From contig JAQGEQ010000089.1 in the NCBI GenBank assembly GCA_034620365.1, positions 237,958 to 301,957 of the forward strand: DNA of 64,000 bases. The letters run 5' to 3'. This stretch comes from Pegea sp. RAD2-039 (Eukaryota > Chordata > Thaliacea > Salpida > Salpidae). The number at the start of each line of letters is the position of its first letter. The first letter of the stretch is position 1. The translations under genes and the position numbers were made by a program. The notes below the pieces were generated by a model. The model was not told the DNA's origin, ran no database searches, and saw only the letters and a program-made list of their open reading frames with translations. Of this stretch, positions 1-12,656 are shown in pieces.

Positions 1-305
1 GTCAACAAAATCAAATATAAAAAGTTTCATATTAATTTTCATTTAGATGTTAGTTGTTTTTAATTACTTACTAAAAATTTACTTATAAAAAAGATAAAAA
101 TAAATTTCTAAAATTAAAGAAGATCAAATCTGTAAAAATAGAAATAAGTCTTCAACTTTCTGATAAAGATATCCAGTTGCTTTGGTTTATATAAAATAAA
201 CTTTTGCTGGTTCTTATTATAATAAAGAAATAACTAAATAAATGATCAATGATTAGTAAAAGCATATATTATATTTCTACTATTGTCAATAAAATATTAA
301 ATTAC

Positions 306-408
306 GTTGGATGTTTTTCTTGAACATTTCCAAGTTGTTTAGCAGCTGCCTTCCTTGTTATAGAAGAGGCTCCATTCTCTAATACTACAAAGACTTGATC
401 CAGTCAAC
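306..408 (-). pseudogene. BTAF1: BTAF1-like exon 1 of a copy continuing off the left edge
   Basis: On the minus strand the exon reads LDQVFVVLENGASSITRK and then KAAAKQLGN, matching the first HEAT repeat of BTAF1/Mot1 (human LDRLFILLDTG...TRKAAAQQLGE). The donor GTAATT follows at 305-300. This exon is open, but as in every copy an in-frame TGA (404-406) directly precedes the first recognisable codon, where the family has Arg. The remaining exons would lie to the left of the window, so the array extends beyond it. Confidence 0.7.
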
Positions 409-1424
409 TGAAACATAATTTTAGAAAGTTTATATTTTGTAGTTATTTATTATTTGTAGATTATAAAAAGCATAAATATTATTCTTTTAAATTTAAAAAT
501 TTGACAAACTCAACTTCACAGATTTTTAACTATCATCTCAATAATTTTGTTAAACAATTTTCAAAAAGAGAAATATTAATCATATTTTTAAAGCTCAAAA
601 AAAATATTTAAATCTTTAATATGATATATATCTATTTTAATTTTATAAATATAATAGTTGTATTTTAATAAATATTACTATTATTTATAGATGACATCTA
701 ATAATTACTTATTTAAAATTATACATTCAAACTACAACTAAAACAAAATTCTTTGAAAATTTATTTCAACAATCATTTTAAGTAGTAAAATTCAAATCTT
801 ATTGTTGTCATGCTTGCAAATTTTAAAAATAAGAAAATTTGCTTCAAAAAGCAAAGAATAAGAAAGCTTAGAAACTGATGATTAGAATAGAAACATCAGT
901 TTCAAAATATAAAAAATTCTGTTGATTACTTATTCAAATTTGTTGCTTAGGTGATGCAAGATCAGGAAGACTTTCGAAGTGAAGAAAGGTAAGTTGTTAT
1001 TTGTAGTTTAAAAAGTTGTTAATACGATAAATAAACAAATTGAAAGTTTTGAAGTCGGAATGTTTATTTTTAACTGATGAGTTATAGTGAGCAAAGAGCG
1101 CCCTCAATTGGTGAGACTCCATCAAATTTGATGAATCATAATGAATACTTGAAACTGAAGTAATTACACTTTAAACTACTAATTTAAACAACTTTAAAGA
1201 TATCTTATATGAACAATTGAATCAATTATTATTGAAATTTGAGTAAAATCTTAATAGGCTAATAATTAAAAAGTATCAGCTAAAGAACTCTAAAAAAAGT
1301 TACCAATAAAACTTCCTGTAACTAAAAGCTGACATATAAAAGAATAAAACTTTTTGTGAATATAGAAAAACTTGTAAACAGATTTTTGATGGTTGTAAAT
1401 ATTAGATGACAAATTGAAATTGTG

Positions 1425-3420
1425 ATGAAGTTTCACCATCAGCTGCCTGAAATTAATGATGTGATGACTTTCTGATCAATCTACGATATTTCAACAAACC
1501 TGCGTGACTTCGCTGTCTAATTTCGTTTTTTTCTACTTCAACTTTTGCTGCTTCTAGTGGTTTAGTGGCTGATGTTGGTGGTTGTGTTTGACATTACTTC
1601 GCCCGATTAGCCAATCAAGCTGTTTTGCTTCTTCTTTAGATGAATTGTTGATGACTGGCACAGGTGAAGGTCGTTAGTCAGATTTCCGACTCTTCAAATT
1701 CATCATCCAAGATGGCTTCTCGGCTTGAGCTGATGTGTCCGTCGCTGTCACCATTAGCATAACTTGAATCTCACTGCGTTTGTGATCACATGTTACAGGC
1801 GCAATAGAAGTAGGGACACTAACAAAATTGTAGGAACATCTTTAACTGCATCTCTAACTTCTTAAAAGTTTTCCTGCTCTTAAACTGGTGACGTCATTTC
1901 GTTGTCAGCAGCCATCGACGGCTTCTTTGCTTGTCACGTGAGTAGTTTATAGTCACGAGAGTAGTAAGCTGTCAAGTGAGTAGTCAGTGGTCACTTGAAT
2001 ATTTTGTGGTCATGTAGTTTTTTCTTACTTTTTCTCTACGGATGCTGGCATCTGGTGTTTTACGATTTGTAGGAACGGCAGGTCCTTTGAAAATTTTTTT
2101 TTGTTTGGAAATGAGTCAATTTGCTGTTTGCAGTGGCCGGCCAGACGTCTGTCTTTAAAGTTTTTGGAGATAATTGATGACTAAGAAAACAATTCTGACC
2201 ATCAATTGATTCAGTCACTTCCTTTTCTGGCTGTGATTTGGTGTTTTAGGGATAAGGGCCTGCTAGTGAGGAAGCACTCACATCAAATAGAGTTTTGAAG
2301 AATTGAAATCAGTTGCAAAAACAAACAGACCTTAGATGCTTGCCTCTTTAAAGATAGACTAATTTTTGGTTGATTTGAGGTGTTAGGTGTTGCTTGTTTT
2401 GTTTCCACTGCAGCTGAAAGACAGCAAATTTCAGTGTTTTAACAAGAAATTGTTGAGGAATAAAAGTGTGGAGATATTTTCGTGTTTCTAGAAACTTGTT
2501 TTCTACTGATGATTAGTAAAAGATTTTAAATCATTGTCAGAAAGACATGAAGATTGAAGTTGATTGAGTGAAGCAATCAGAAGTGATTTTATTTCTGCTC
2601 TAATCAATTATTAATTATATTTGTAAATAAAACTCACCAGTAACTTTCATCAGAAGCTTTGACGGTTTAAATTCGCTGGTATTAGCTTCAACATTAGGAC
2701 TCAACTTCTGAAGAAACATCAATTTTGCTTATACAAGTTTGTTGGTTGTTTAGTAAGAAATTAGAAATTAAATAGATATTAGTCAATAGGAAATTATTGG
2801 CTGATAATAAAGCTTTTCGAAAATACAAATATTAGAAAACTCATTTTCTTCAAAATAGAAAAAGATAAAAACTGAAAAAGTTTAAAATGAAAATCAGGAA
2901 AACTCCTGGATGAAATAAGTATCTCTGTGTGATTGATCGTTGTTTTTGATCTTTGTATCTATGATTACAAAAGTTGGATTCACAAATCAAGATGCTACAT
3001 CCTAAATACACTTCAGCGTGTGATAACCTAACTAATCAGATGAACAAATAAATTGATGACGTAGACAAGCAGATGACGTCAGTGGTTTAGACTTAACTTA
3101 TATCTATTTCATCTACCTCAAATTTATTTTTAAACTTTTCCTCAAATATGAGATTAACTCAAGTGTGTCTTCATCGCCAGGTTGAAGAGGATCAACAAAG
3201 TAGTTCAGGAAACTCCTTCGACAACACTGAAAATACAAATCATTTCTAATTTATAAAATTATTTTTCAATTAGTGAAATGTAAACAAACCATCGCTGGAA
3301 AAACAACCAACCATCACAAAAAACAGTTTCTTCTATCAAGCATCGTTCCATCTCATCCACTAATGGTAATCACCAATATCAGGAAGGCCATATTCATGAC
3401 ATTCACGACTTGACTCTTTT
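1425..3420 (-). pseudogene. Unrecognised multi-exon gene, copy in unit 1
   Basis: Minus-strand exon-like pieces shared with unit 4. In gene order: about 3,300-3,370 with DEMERCLIEETVFCDGW; about 3,140-3,227 with SFLNYFVDPLQPGDEDTLEL, joined cleanly in phase if spliced at TG and TGT; about 2,640-2,705 with TSEFKPSKLLMKVT; about 2,335-2,412 with KQATPNTSNQPKISLSLKR; then the W-motif cassette at about 1,500-1,900. GT and AG borders fit at several of these. The cassette carries in-frame stops (KSD-stop-RP), so this copy looks inactive. I do not recognise the family. The first two exons look like a folded domain, the rest disordered and basic. Confidence 0.4.
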
Positions 3421-3429
3421 TGAAAATAT

Positions 3430-4040
3430 TTTGTATAAAGTATAAAATGTATTTCAAGTTGTAAATAAAATTTGAGCTTTGGTTATATTTAAATTGTAAT
3501 TAATTGTTTATTAGTCTGGAACCTATTTTTTTCATAAACGTTCTAAAATACTGCAGTCTAAGTTGATGAGTATCTTGAGATATACTGAGTAATGCTAATT
3601 AATGGAATTCAACCATAATTAAAAATTACATTTAAAATTTTTATTTTTGAGTTCAATAGGTCTTTTTATGTTTAGAAGAATAACCACAAAAAGTCTTAAT
3701 GCAAAATCTTGGAGCAAAAATTGTTTCAACAAATATTGAAGGCTTAAGCTAGCAGAATACGACTATCATTTAAATTTGTATTCTGCTTAAATTATTCAAA
3801 TGGATGAATGTCAGTCAACTAGATCTGCGAAGAATTATTTGAACAATTTAAATAATTGCTTCTGTTAACTTATTTATTAATTTGAAAAAATATAATTGTT
3901 GATATCTAAATTTGTTTATTAATTTTTTAATTATATAAAACCAGGGCTAACAAATAGAAATTTTGTTCGGTTAGTCACGTCACTAGTATTGAGAATATTT
4001 TTCTAACCAAAAGTATCTCAATAATTAGCTTAACTAACTT
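3430..4040. other. AT-rich stretch without visible gene
   Basis: Shared with unit 4 (about 33,015-33,630) at high similarity. It contains a palindromic stretch built around AATTATTCAAAT and similar AT motifs. No exon with convincing borders was seen on either strand. Confidence 0.5.
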
Positions 4041-4043
4041 AGA

Positions 4044-4338
4044 CTAGTGCAGCATCGAACAGAACAATAAAAAAGTTTCGGCATTTGTAATTACCCGTAT
4101 CGACGCCGCTGAGTAAGAAAGCCTGTAATGAGGGGTAAAGGTTCATTAAATATCACTCACATCACTTAAAGAAAGCGGCTCAGTGTGCTTTTTGAGTATT
4201 GATTTAGTCATTAAAGTTTGTAATTTCTAAAAGGATAAATCGTGGTTCGATTGCTCCTTCCTTGATATTATTTTCTTTTCAGGTAGGACTTAATTACTGT
4301 TATTTCTTGACGTAGAAATTTATCCTATTTCTATTTAG
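4044..4338 (+). ncRNA. Conserved non-coding block, unit 1 copy (possible small RNA gene)
   Basis: Kept almost base for base in all four units while flanks drift. Left part CTAGTGCAGCATCGAACAGA could be a promoter element, followed by an AATAAAAAAG run. Then come GTATCGACGCCGC, a donor-like GTAAGA at 4,113, and a stem GCCGCT (4,105-4,110) with AGCGGC (4,174-4,179). A U-tract CTTTTTGAG (4,188-4,196) resembles an Sm site. A hairpin AATCG/CGATT lies at 4,238-4,252, and T-runs at about 4,270-4,280. The order donor, stem, Sm-like site is that of a spliced-leader or snRNA, but no known one is recognised. Strand and ends are inferred. Confidence 0.4.
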
Positions 4339-4849
4339 AAGTCAGTTAAAGATGTATCTTCGTATTTTTTCTCATTAAGAAAACACTTTTTGATTTTCTG
4401 ATTAAGATAAATATTCAAAATATCTTCCAACTTGGATGTCTTATCTAATCAGTCTTTACTAAATGCTTTGAAAGAATCTTTATCACCTTAAAATGAAATG
4501 CTCTTATTGTATTTATAAATACGACCTCTTAATATCTTTATTGAATAAAAAGAAATATAATTAATAAAATTATATCAATTTAAAATATGCATTCCATTTA
4601 TTTAAGTGGTAATTTTCTTTACAATCGAAACTTTCAATTTGAAAATACGTTTTTTGATAAACGTATAAGGTTTTCTGTGAAATCAGTTTTTCAAATCGTA
4701 TTAGAAAGAGTATTACAAACTGTAATAAGTTCTCAGATAAAAAATGTCATTTAAATACTACTTTCGCACTAAAGTTACATAATTATCAAGCTTTTTAAAA
4801 TAAGACATCAGATGAGACAGGTTACGGAGCTTTTATTAAATTATTCTCA

Positions 4850-5640
4850 AATAATTTAAATGTAAAAAAACCACAAAATTCACACTAAGTAAGATATTTG
4901 ACAATTTAATAACTGTTCTGACTAAAAGTATTCTGTTGATTTATAAAGATTAAACAGTTTTTGCTGAAATTTGATAGCTCTTTAGTTTTATACTAGATAA
5001 AAAAGAAAAACAATTCTTTATTTTTGATATTTAAAAAGCATGAAGCCAAAAGTATTGTTAGAATGGATAGCTTTAAATTTTGAAGCTTACAACCAAAATA
5101 AAGTCATTTTGAAATTTATCTAAAATGTAAACAAGAGAGAGAGAAATTGATAGGGATTTTTTGAAATCTTGATTTTTGTTTTATTGAGGTATTTAGTAAA
5201 CAAAAAAATTATTCTTGAACATCATTGATTCACAGCAAAAGCTCCTCAGCGAATTTAAGATTTGTTTTAGGTTAATCTCTTCAACTATTATAAACTCCGA
5301 GAAAAATATAATTGACTTTCTTGTAACTGAAATAATTTTGGTCATAAGATCTCAAATTTATAATAAAAAAATTCGAATTTGATTTTAAAAGTTTCAATCT
5401 TAAACAAATTTCTGCACACATCTAATAAAGCAAGATAGAAAAAAGTTAGGAATAAAACATTTCAGCAATCTATTACCAATTAGTTTGTATCAGAAGCTTT
5501 TCAAACAAATGATTATCAAAAGAATCACATATTGAACTGGCAACTAACAAATAACAAGACCGCGTAGTTGACAATATTAATTTCATTTAATCAAGGATTT
5601 CTACAAATAAAAAATAATCTATCAACCAAATTTCATTTCT
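4850..5640. other. Unit 1-specific AT-rich segment
   Basis: Replaces the second W-motif cassette region present in units 2 and 3 at the equivalent place. No coding exon with borders is visible. Confidence 0.5.
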
Positions 5641-5999
5641 TTCAAGACCCTCTTGATAGGACTTCCATGGTTCCTTTGCACTTCACAAAACCATTAGATT
5701 CCAATTGAGATAGAGCCAGATGATAAAAACAATCAGTTGATGAAGAGGAAGAGTAAAAAGAACTTGCTGGAGGAAATGGTTTGCTCCTACATCGCTTCGT
5801 TGGTTCGTGAGAACTTTGTTGTCCTAGCAACGTGATGATTCCGTCCTTAAAAACGGGTTCAAAAGTTATTTAGAAAGATTGAACAGGAGTATCTGTCGAG
5901 AACTAGTCAGTAGATATGTGAAAAGGAGGAAGATGAACTGACCTGGAAACTTGAATGAGATGTGATGAGGAGCAGGGAAAGATGATTGAAGTGATTTGA

Positions 6000-8900
6000 G
6001 AGTTAGAGCCAAAATCCGGATCAGTTTCGGGCTAGAGAAAGGACTTCGGTTTCTACATAAAGCATCAAGATGGAAGTGCTGACAGCTTCAACTGGTGTTT
6101 GGTTCTCTTCTCACTGTCAGTTTAACCATCAAATTAGTTGTCAAGTACCCTGCATGCTTAAACCAGGAAAAAGTCAGGTCACTGGTCCACAAGTCTTACA
6201 GATAAGCGTTTTACATCTAACTGACCCTTAAAATGGCCATCAGTGGTCTGATAATAGAGTTGACTTAGTGTGGTAGTAACCACTTGTGTGGTGCTTAAGA
6301 AGATTCGATTTGTAAACAACTGATGCAGGAAGCAGCTTGGATGATGACAGCAGATGCCTTCGACTTGGCTTGGTTGTCAAAACTAACATATTAGTTTCAA
6401 ATTCTTCAGCAGAAGTGATGAGAAAGTCTCTTTGAACAAGAAAATCTGTTGAAAGTTGAAACTTCAAATCAGATTTAATCATTTTAATTAAATTCGTTAC
6501 CTTTCATATATTTGCTATTTTCCAAAGCAAGGAATTGAAAATTACCTTTTGTACAATAACTGATGATTTCATCAAGATTTAATTGGATTTCAAATGTGTC
6601 ATTAATAAAATCATTAAATGTTAGATGAAGATGTGTTCCAGGACACTGAGGACCTCGTTGAAGCCGTGGTCGACCAGGGACTTGATGAATGATTGAATGT
6701 CAGCATGTATCTAGATGATATTAGGAGAAACATCAGAATATCAAATATTTCGGCTTAAAAGATTTTAAATGGAACTAATGATTGAAGGAAAAAGAGATTT
6801 TCTGAAATGAAAATCTTTATTACGATTAAATTATGAAGATTCGAGTGAAACCTGTTGATCCGAAGAAACTGATCAAAGGTTTCTATCCACATTCCTTTTA
6901 ATGTATTTGATGAAAATTTAAGAAAAGTGAAGCTTGTGATGTTAGGTAAGCACAAATAAGTTTTACAAATTCTGTAAGAGCTTTCTCTGATCTGCTGACA
7001 TCATAGTTTTGCGCGTAATAGTTCCAAGTCAACGCACCAATAACACTAGTAAAAAAGAAAAACAAAAATTTGATTGTTGGAAGTTTGTAGAAAATTAAAA
7101 ATTGAAAGACCTTGTGAGATAATAGGGTGTCTTCATGATGTGATCTAGAGCTTGCTGATTGGTTCAATTCAGATTCCAACCATCAATGAAATGTTGAACA
7201 TCTACTTTCAACCATTTACCATCAGCAATCTACAAATTTCAAATTTTGTGTTTGATGAACATGAAATTGTTGACTGACAGCAGATGACAGCTATTGTAAC
7301 AAGGAAGCTTCGTGGGCAACATTCACAGCCTGACTCGCCAACATCAACAAGGTCAGTGTGAGGCAGGAAGTTTGAGATATTGAAGATTTTGAAGATGATC
7401 TTAGAAAAGTGAGAAAAGTCTGCAAGATGAAAACTTCCAAATTCATTCAAATCAACTTCAATTATTAACTAACTTTTACAATATCTTCTTTTATATCTGC
7501 AGAATTTTCTAACATACACGAAGAAAAAAGACTCAACGAAGATCCAACACATGTCTGATCACTCCAAGAAGATATCTGAAAGAAGTAGAGAGTTTAAAGG
7601 ACGATTGAGTTGCTGGTCAAGTCGTACCTCAGACGTGGTCGCTTTCAGTACAGTTAGAATAGCATAGGTGACAGCTTTGTGCACTTCCATCTCCACTTGG
7701 AAGAAGAAGGGCCACAACCTCCTGAAAAGGATCTCTAACTCTGGATTACTCAGTCCTTCTATCAATATGTTGTCGCAATATCCGGGACATTTTATCAAAA
7801 TCACCTGATTCGATTATTAGGAAGTTAAGAGATGAATTTTGATAAAAGCAACATCAATGAATCCTCACCTTAGATTGTTTGATCAACTCATGTAGAAAAC
7901 ATCATAAGGACTCACAAAATGTTTGCAATGATTAAGTAGGCTGGTTGAAGAGCTTTAGCAGTCACGCTCTGTATAACTCTATCACTATCAATTAATTCCT
8001 GCATCATATCATCGAGACACATCAGTAGAAGTTCAGAGATGATATTCTGAAATCATCATCATTTAGAAAGCTCTTTCATTTGGATTCAACTAACTCTTCC
8101 AACTGCGATGATGTATTTCAGGGTAACCATCGAACTTCGAAAAAGTTGCCATTCAGCTTTTCTTCGTAATTATAACAAAAGTTGAACAAACTAGGGAAAT
8201 TACAAGATCAAGTGAGACGAAGAAGTCTTGCAAGTTGATCTTACTGAAGGTTTGATTCGGTTCCATAAGAAAGACCACGATACTAAGAGCTTGCACACAA
8301 GAATCCCTGACGCACAAATATCCTTGACAGGAGCTACTACCTGTAGGTATCATCAGAATTAAATCTTAAGAAATGAAGATTGGACCAGTTGATCCCAAGT
8401 GTAATCAGCAAAACAATCTAATGAACTGACACTTAGTAGACGAATCAATAACTCTTCAAAATCTGCTTGATGAGCAATATGGTTCTGTTGACAAATTGGT
8501 TTAGATGGTTGAGATGTAGAAATAGAACTGGACTTGATCTCGTGCTACCTCTGTTGATATCTCTAAAGTAAATCTCTGCTTCTTCAACAAAACACGGATT
8601 GTCATAGAATTTCCATGTCTTGATTCCTTCGCCAAACTGAAGAGGTAATCCAACAGATGTTCATAAAACCACTTGAATGGCGACTGAGTCCACTGATGAA
8701 GAGGATGTCTTAAGATGTTTGAGTCTTCCACGTCACTAACTTCTTCTTTGAAGGAAGAGTGTTTAGGAATATCTTCATTTGGAATCTTATCTTCCAACAT
8801 GGACTCTGCAACAAGGATGGCAGCTTTCGTACTTCCGTATCCACATTTAAGAAGAAGGTCACAACCACCCTTAAAGCTTCTCATATTACCTTCGAAGATC

Positions 8901-10684
8901 ATAAAGACTCACAAATTAGTTGCAACAATTAAGTAAAAAGAATGTGGTTGCTTGAAGAGCTTTAGCAGTCACGCTGTTTACATCTCCATCACCATCAAGT
9001 AATCCCTGCATCAGTTTATCGTGACACATCCATAGATGTTCAGAGATGGTATTCTGAAATCCTAAAAATTTAAAAAGCTTCTTCATTTTATCTCAACTAA
9101 CTTTTCTGACTCCGGCATCACTTACTTCTTCATGGAAGGCAGGAATATCTTAGGCTGGAGTCTTATCTTTAACAAGTACCATTTGCTTCTATCTTCACCT
9201 TCTATCGTGTTGTATAAACTTTAACTTCCCTGAAACAATCAACTGAAGACACTGGAGGTTGGCATGGCAACCAACTTGATGCAACCATCCTGATGCATCC
9301 TTCTCGATTCTTCTGTTTCAAATTCAGTTTTGCTCGTCTTTTAGCGACATTCTTTTGTTGAGTGAAGATACTTCAAACTGAAAACAAGTTGTCATGTGAG
9401 TGGAAACGCTAAAAAGTTTAGTAATCAAACGTGGTAGGTGGAATCTGTTTGATAAACAGAAAGCTGTATACTTGAAAAGACTGATTAAAGACATTCCCAA
9501 ACTAAGAGAAATTCCACTTTTTAACTTATGACTAGTTTCCGACATTTTAATGTTTCACTTGTTGCATGTGATCTTTAAACAATTTATGTTTATTCAATTA
9601 ATTCTAAAATGTTATCTATGATTCGAAACTGAATTGAAAGATATGTTTCTCATCTACCTTTAGGGTCGACGAACAAATTCATTTCTTCACAAGAAGAACC
9701 AACAAGAGTTTCTGAACATGATAGTAACTTATCGACATCGAACTTGTCGAATTTCAGCAACTTCTTCTTCTTGCTTATCTGTACAAGTGGAAACTAATTT
9801 GAGTTTCAAATTGATTGAAATAGCAACAAACTTTGAAAGCATCATTACAAAGCTCATATAAAATCAACTTATAGCACAACTAGGTTGTGATCAATTACTT
9901 TATATAAACAACTTTTCCACTGATTAAACAACTTCAGTAAACAATTTTGAATCACCTGAACAAGTTGAAGCATGATGGACTTGTCAGTTTGGTACATTTT
10001 TTACAAGTGCTTCAACTGCTGTCACTGCAGAGATTCTTGTTTCACATTCATTGTGTCTTATGTAAGGAAGGAGCTGCAAGTAAAGAAATTGTAAAGATTG
10101 AGAAGTTTAATATATGTAGATTAAAAAAATGTCTGAATGATTTTGTCTGAATTTTGAAAAAGTCTGAATAATGAATGATGAATTAAAGTTTGAAAAATTA
10201 ATTTTCTAAAAAGGTTAAAAAACTGAACAAATGGGTTTACGAATGATAATATAATCATTAGAAGTTAACAGAATAAAATATGAAAAACTTGTTTTTATTT
10301 TTCAATAAGATGTGAATGAGTTGTTTTTAATTACTTACTAAATATTTACTTTAAATTTAAAAAAGATAAAACTATATTTTTAAAAATGAAGAAGATCAAA
10401 TCTCTAAAATTACAAATAAGTCTTCAATTTTATGATAAAGATAACCAGTTGCATTTGATTATATAAAATATACTTTTGTTGGTTCGTATTATAATAAAAA
10501 AAAGCAGATAAATAAATGATCAATGAGTAGTAAAAGCATTTCCCACAATTCTACTATTGTCCAAAAATATATTAATTTACATTGGATGCTTCTCTTGAAA
10601 ATTTCCAAGTTGTTTAGCAACCGTCTTCCTTGCTATAGCAGAGGCTCAATTCTTTAACATTACAAAGACTTGGTCCAGTCAACC
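6000..10684 (-). pseudogene. BTAF1: BTAF1/Mot1-like N-terminal HEAT region, copy 1
   Basis: Relic of the TBP-associated factor that strips TBP from DNA in the nucleus. Exons run right to left. Exon 1 (10,581-10,684) is broken by TGA at 10,646-10,648. Exon 2 (9,981-10,073) keeps HNECETRISAVTAVEAL but has TGA at 9,984-9,986 where unit 2 has Trp. Exon 3 (9,658-9,778) is open, with LLKFDKFDVDKLL. A basic QQKNVAKRRAK segment lies near 9,300-9,360. An open exon near 8,548-8,860 has WFYEHLLDYLFSLAKESRHG, matching the family's WPLESF...EVRHG. Later HEAT exons include KAEWQLFRSSMVTLKYI (about 8,100), DDMMQELIDSDRVIQSVTAK (about 7,980) and RLWPFFFQVEMEVHKA (about 7,700). The last parts lie at about 7,200, 6,980, 6,650 and 6,240-6,460. 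Human BTAF1 shows the same order. No ATPase domain was found. The several stops make it a pseudogene; family assignment is strong. Confidence 0.82.
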
Positions 10685-12167
10685 TGAAACATAAATTAAG
10701 AAAGTTGTAAAACTTTACTTATAGAACACTTGTAGAATATTAAAATCTTAAATATTATTCTTTTAAATTATAGACTTTGATAAACTCAACTTCACAGATT
10801 TCTAACAATCAACTCAAAAATTCTGTTAAACAATTTTCAAATAGAGAAATATTAATCATATTTTTAAAACTTATAAAGAATAGTTATATATTTAATAGGA
10901 TATTTATCTATTTTATCTTTATACAGATAACAGTTGTTTTTTAATACATATTAATTGTTTGTAGATAATATCTTATATTTATTTAAAATTATACATTCAA
11001 ATTACAACTAAAAGAAAATTCTTTGAAAACTTATTCCAAAAATGTTTTGAAGTAGAAAATATCAAATCTTATTGTTGACAAATTTGCAAATTTTAAAAAT
11101 TAAGAAATTTACTTCAAAAGGCATAGAATAAGAAAGCTTAGGAACTGATATTTAGAATAGAAACATCAGTTTCAAAATATAAAAAATTCTATTATTTACT
11201 TATTCAAATTTGTTGTTCAGGTGATGCAAGATCAGGAAGACATTCGAAGTGAAGATAGGTAAGTTGTTATTTGTAGTTTAAAATGTTGTTAATACGATAA
11301 ATAAACAAATAGAAAGTTGCGAAGTCAGATAGTTTATTTTTAACTGATGAGTTATAGTTAGCAAAGAGCGCCCTCAATTGGTGAGACTCCATCAAATTAG
11401 ATGATTCATAAAGAATACTTGAAACTGAAGTAATTACTTCACAAACTTTAAACTACTAATTTAAACAACTTTAAAAATATCTTATATTAACAATTGAATC
11501 AATTATTATTGAAATTTGAGTGAAATCTTAAAAAGTTAAAAATTAAAAAGTATCAGCTAACAAAATCTAAGATAAGTTGCCAATAAAACTTCCTGTAACT
11601 AAAAGTAGTTATTAGAAAGATGATTTCGAAATTTTAATTAGAAACCTTAAGAACGATCCTCTGTTTCTTCTTTGCTTGTAACTGTTTAGACAAAACTTGA
11701 TTTTCGTGATTACAAGAGCTAAAGAGAAAAGGTTAAATATTAAACAACTTACAGAATTCAAACATTCATTAATCAATTGTTGATTTTAACCACAAGCAAC
11801 CAACTAAGTTCGTAAATGACATTTGAGGTGTTGTGAAGATAGTTCGATGATAAGATAGGGCTAAATCAACATCATTATCAAACTGTGAGTGCTTTTAAGT
11901 AGTCACATCTACTGGTTTTTAGAGAAAAGAGTTTTTTTTAGCAGATAGAAATGGAAATGGAGTTTGAAAGTAGCAACCCAGTAAGCAGGTAGCAGGTAAA
12001 TGACATCACGTTTCCCTTTCTCTCATACACGTCACCACATTCACTTTCTACAAATCAAACTAACTTGATATCGTGAAGCATTTGATTCATCTGTCAGCAA
12101 AGGACTTTCATCTCTTCCTTTAAATCATACACCTAAAAACAATCCTGTGATGAATTTGTGATCCATC

Positions 12168-12600
12168 TACGATATTTCAACAAACTTGCGCAAATTTGCT
12201 GTCCAATTTCGCCTTTTCTTCTTCAACTTTCGCTGCTTCTAGTGGTTTAGTGGTTGGTGTTGGTGGTTGTGTTTGACGCTTCTTCGCCAGATTAGCCCAC
12301 CAAGCTGTTTTTTATTCTTCTTTTGCAGAATTGTTGATGACTGGAGCAGGTGAAGATCGTTTTTCAGATTTCCGGCTCTTCAAGTTTTTCATCAAAGATC
12401 GCTTCTTGGCTGTAGCTGATTCGTCAGTCGAATTCAACATTGGCATCACTTAAATTCCACCGCGCTAGTCATTGCGTTTTACAGCTTTATAGGCAGCGTC
12501 ACTAACAGGAGATATAGGAATATTTTCTGGCTTGTTAAAGCTTCTCCTGATATTAAACTGATGAGGTCATTTCGTTGTCAGTAGCACTCACGTCCCTAGA
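12168..12600 (-). pseudogene. W-motif cassette, distal copy in unit 2
   Basis: Minus-strand frame reads through KSRKSEKRSSPAPVINNSAK, a second WANLAKKRQTQPPTPTTK block, and KPLEAAKVEEEKAKLDSKF. It is homologous to the proximal cassette at 14,802-15,240 but has in-frame stops, for example in GGI-stop-VMP and EE-stop-KTAW. The first Trp of the motif is replaced (RSLMKNLKSRK). I do not recognise the family; composition suggests a disordered basic linker. Confidence 0.45.
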
Positions 12601-12656
12601 ATTGAGAATAACTTTCGACCCAAAATTATTCTCAACAATAAATTTTACTAACCTAG

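Larger units (their letters stand above)
1..10262. repeat. Tandem array unit 1
   Basis: First of four directly repeated units. Its opening recurs at 19,479 (almost identical) and, more diverged, at 10,263 and 28,913. Landmarks shared by all units are GGTGATGCAAGATCAGGAAG near 951, GAGCGCCCTCAATTGGTGAG near 1,096 and the conserved block at 4,044-4,338. Between about 1,424 and 4,850 it matches unit 4 rather than units 2 and 3. Positions 4,850-5,640 have no counterpart that I see elsewhere in the array. From about 5,640 to 10,262 it again follows units 2 and 3. The window edge cuts the array, so the true unit boundary is arbitrary. Confidence 0.9.

Noticed and set aside
4241-4256. GGTTCGATT in the conserved block as a tRNA B box
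   Set aside because: The surrounding T-stem does not pair and no A box lies at the right distance; the bases fit a simple AATCG/CGATT hairpin better.
8715-8936. Plus-strand open stretch of 73 codons
   Set aside because: Antisense to the well-supported HEAT exon ending in LAKESRHG.
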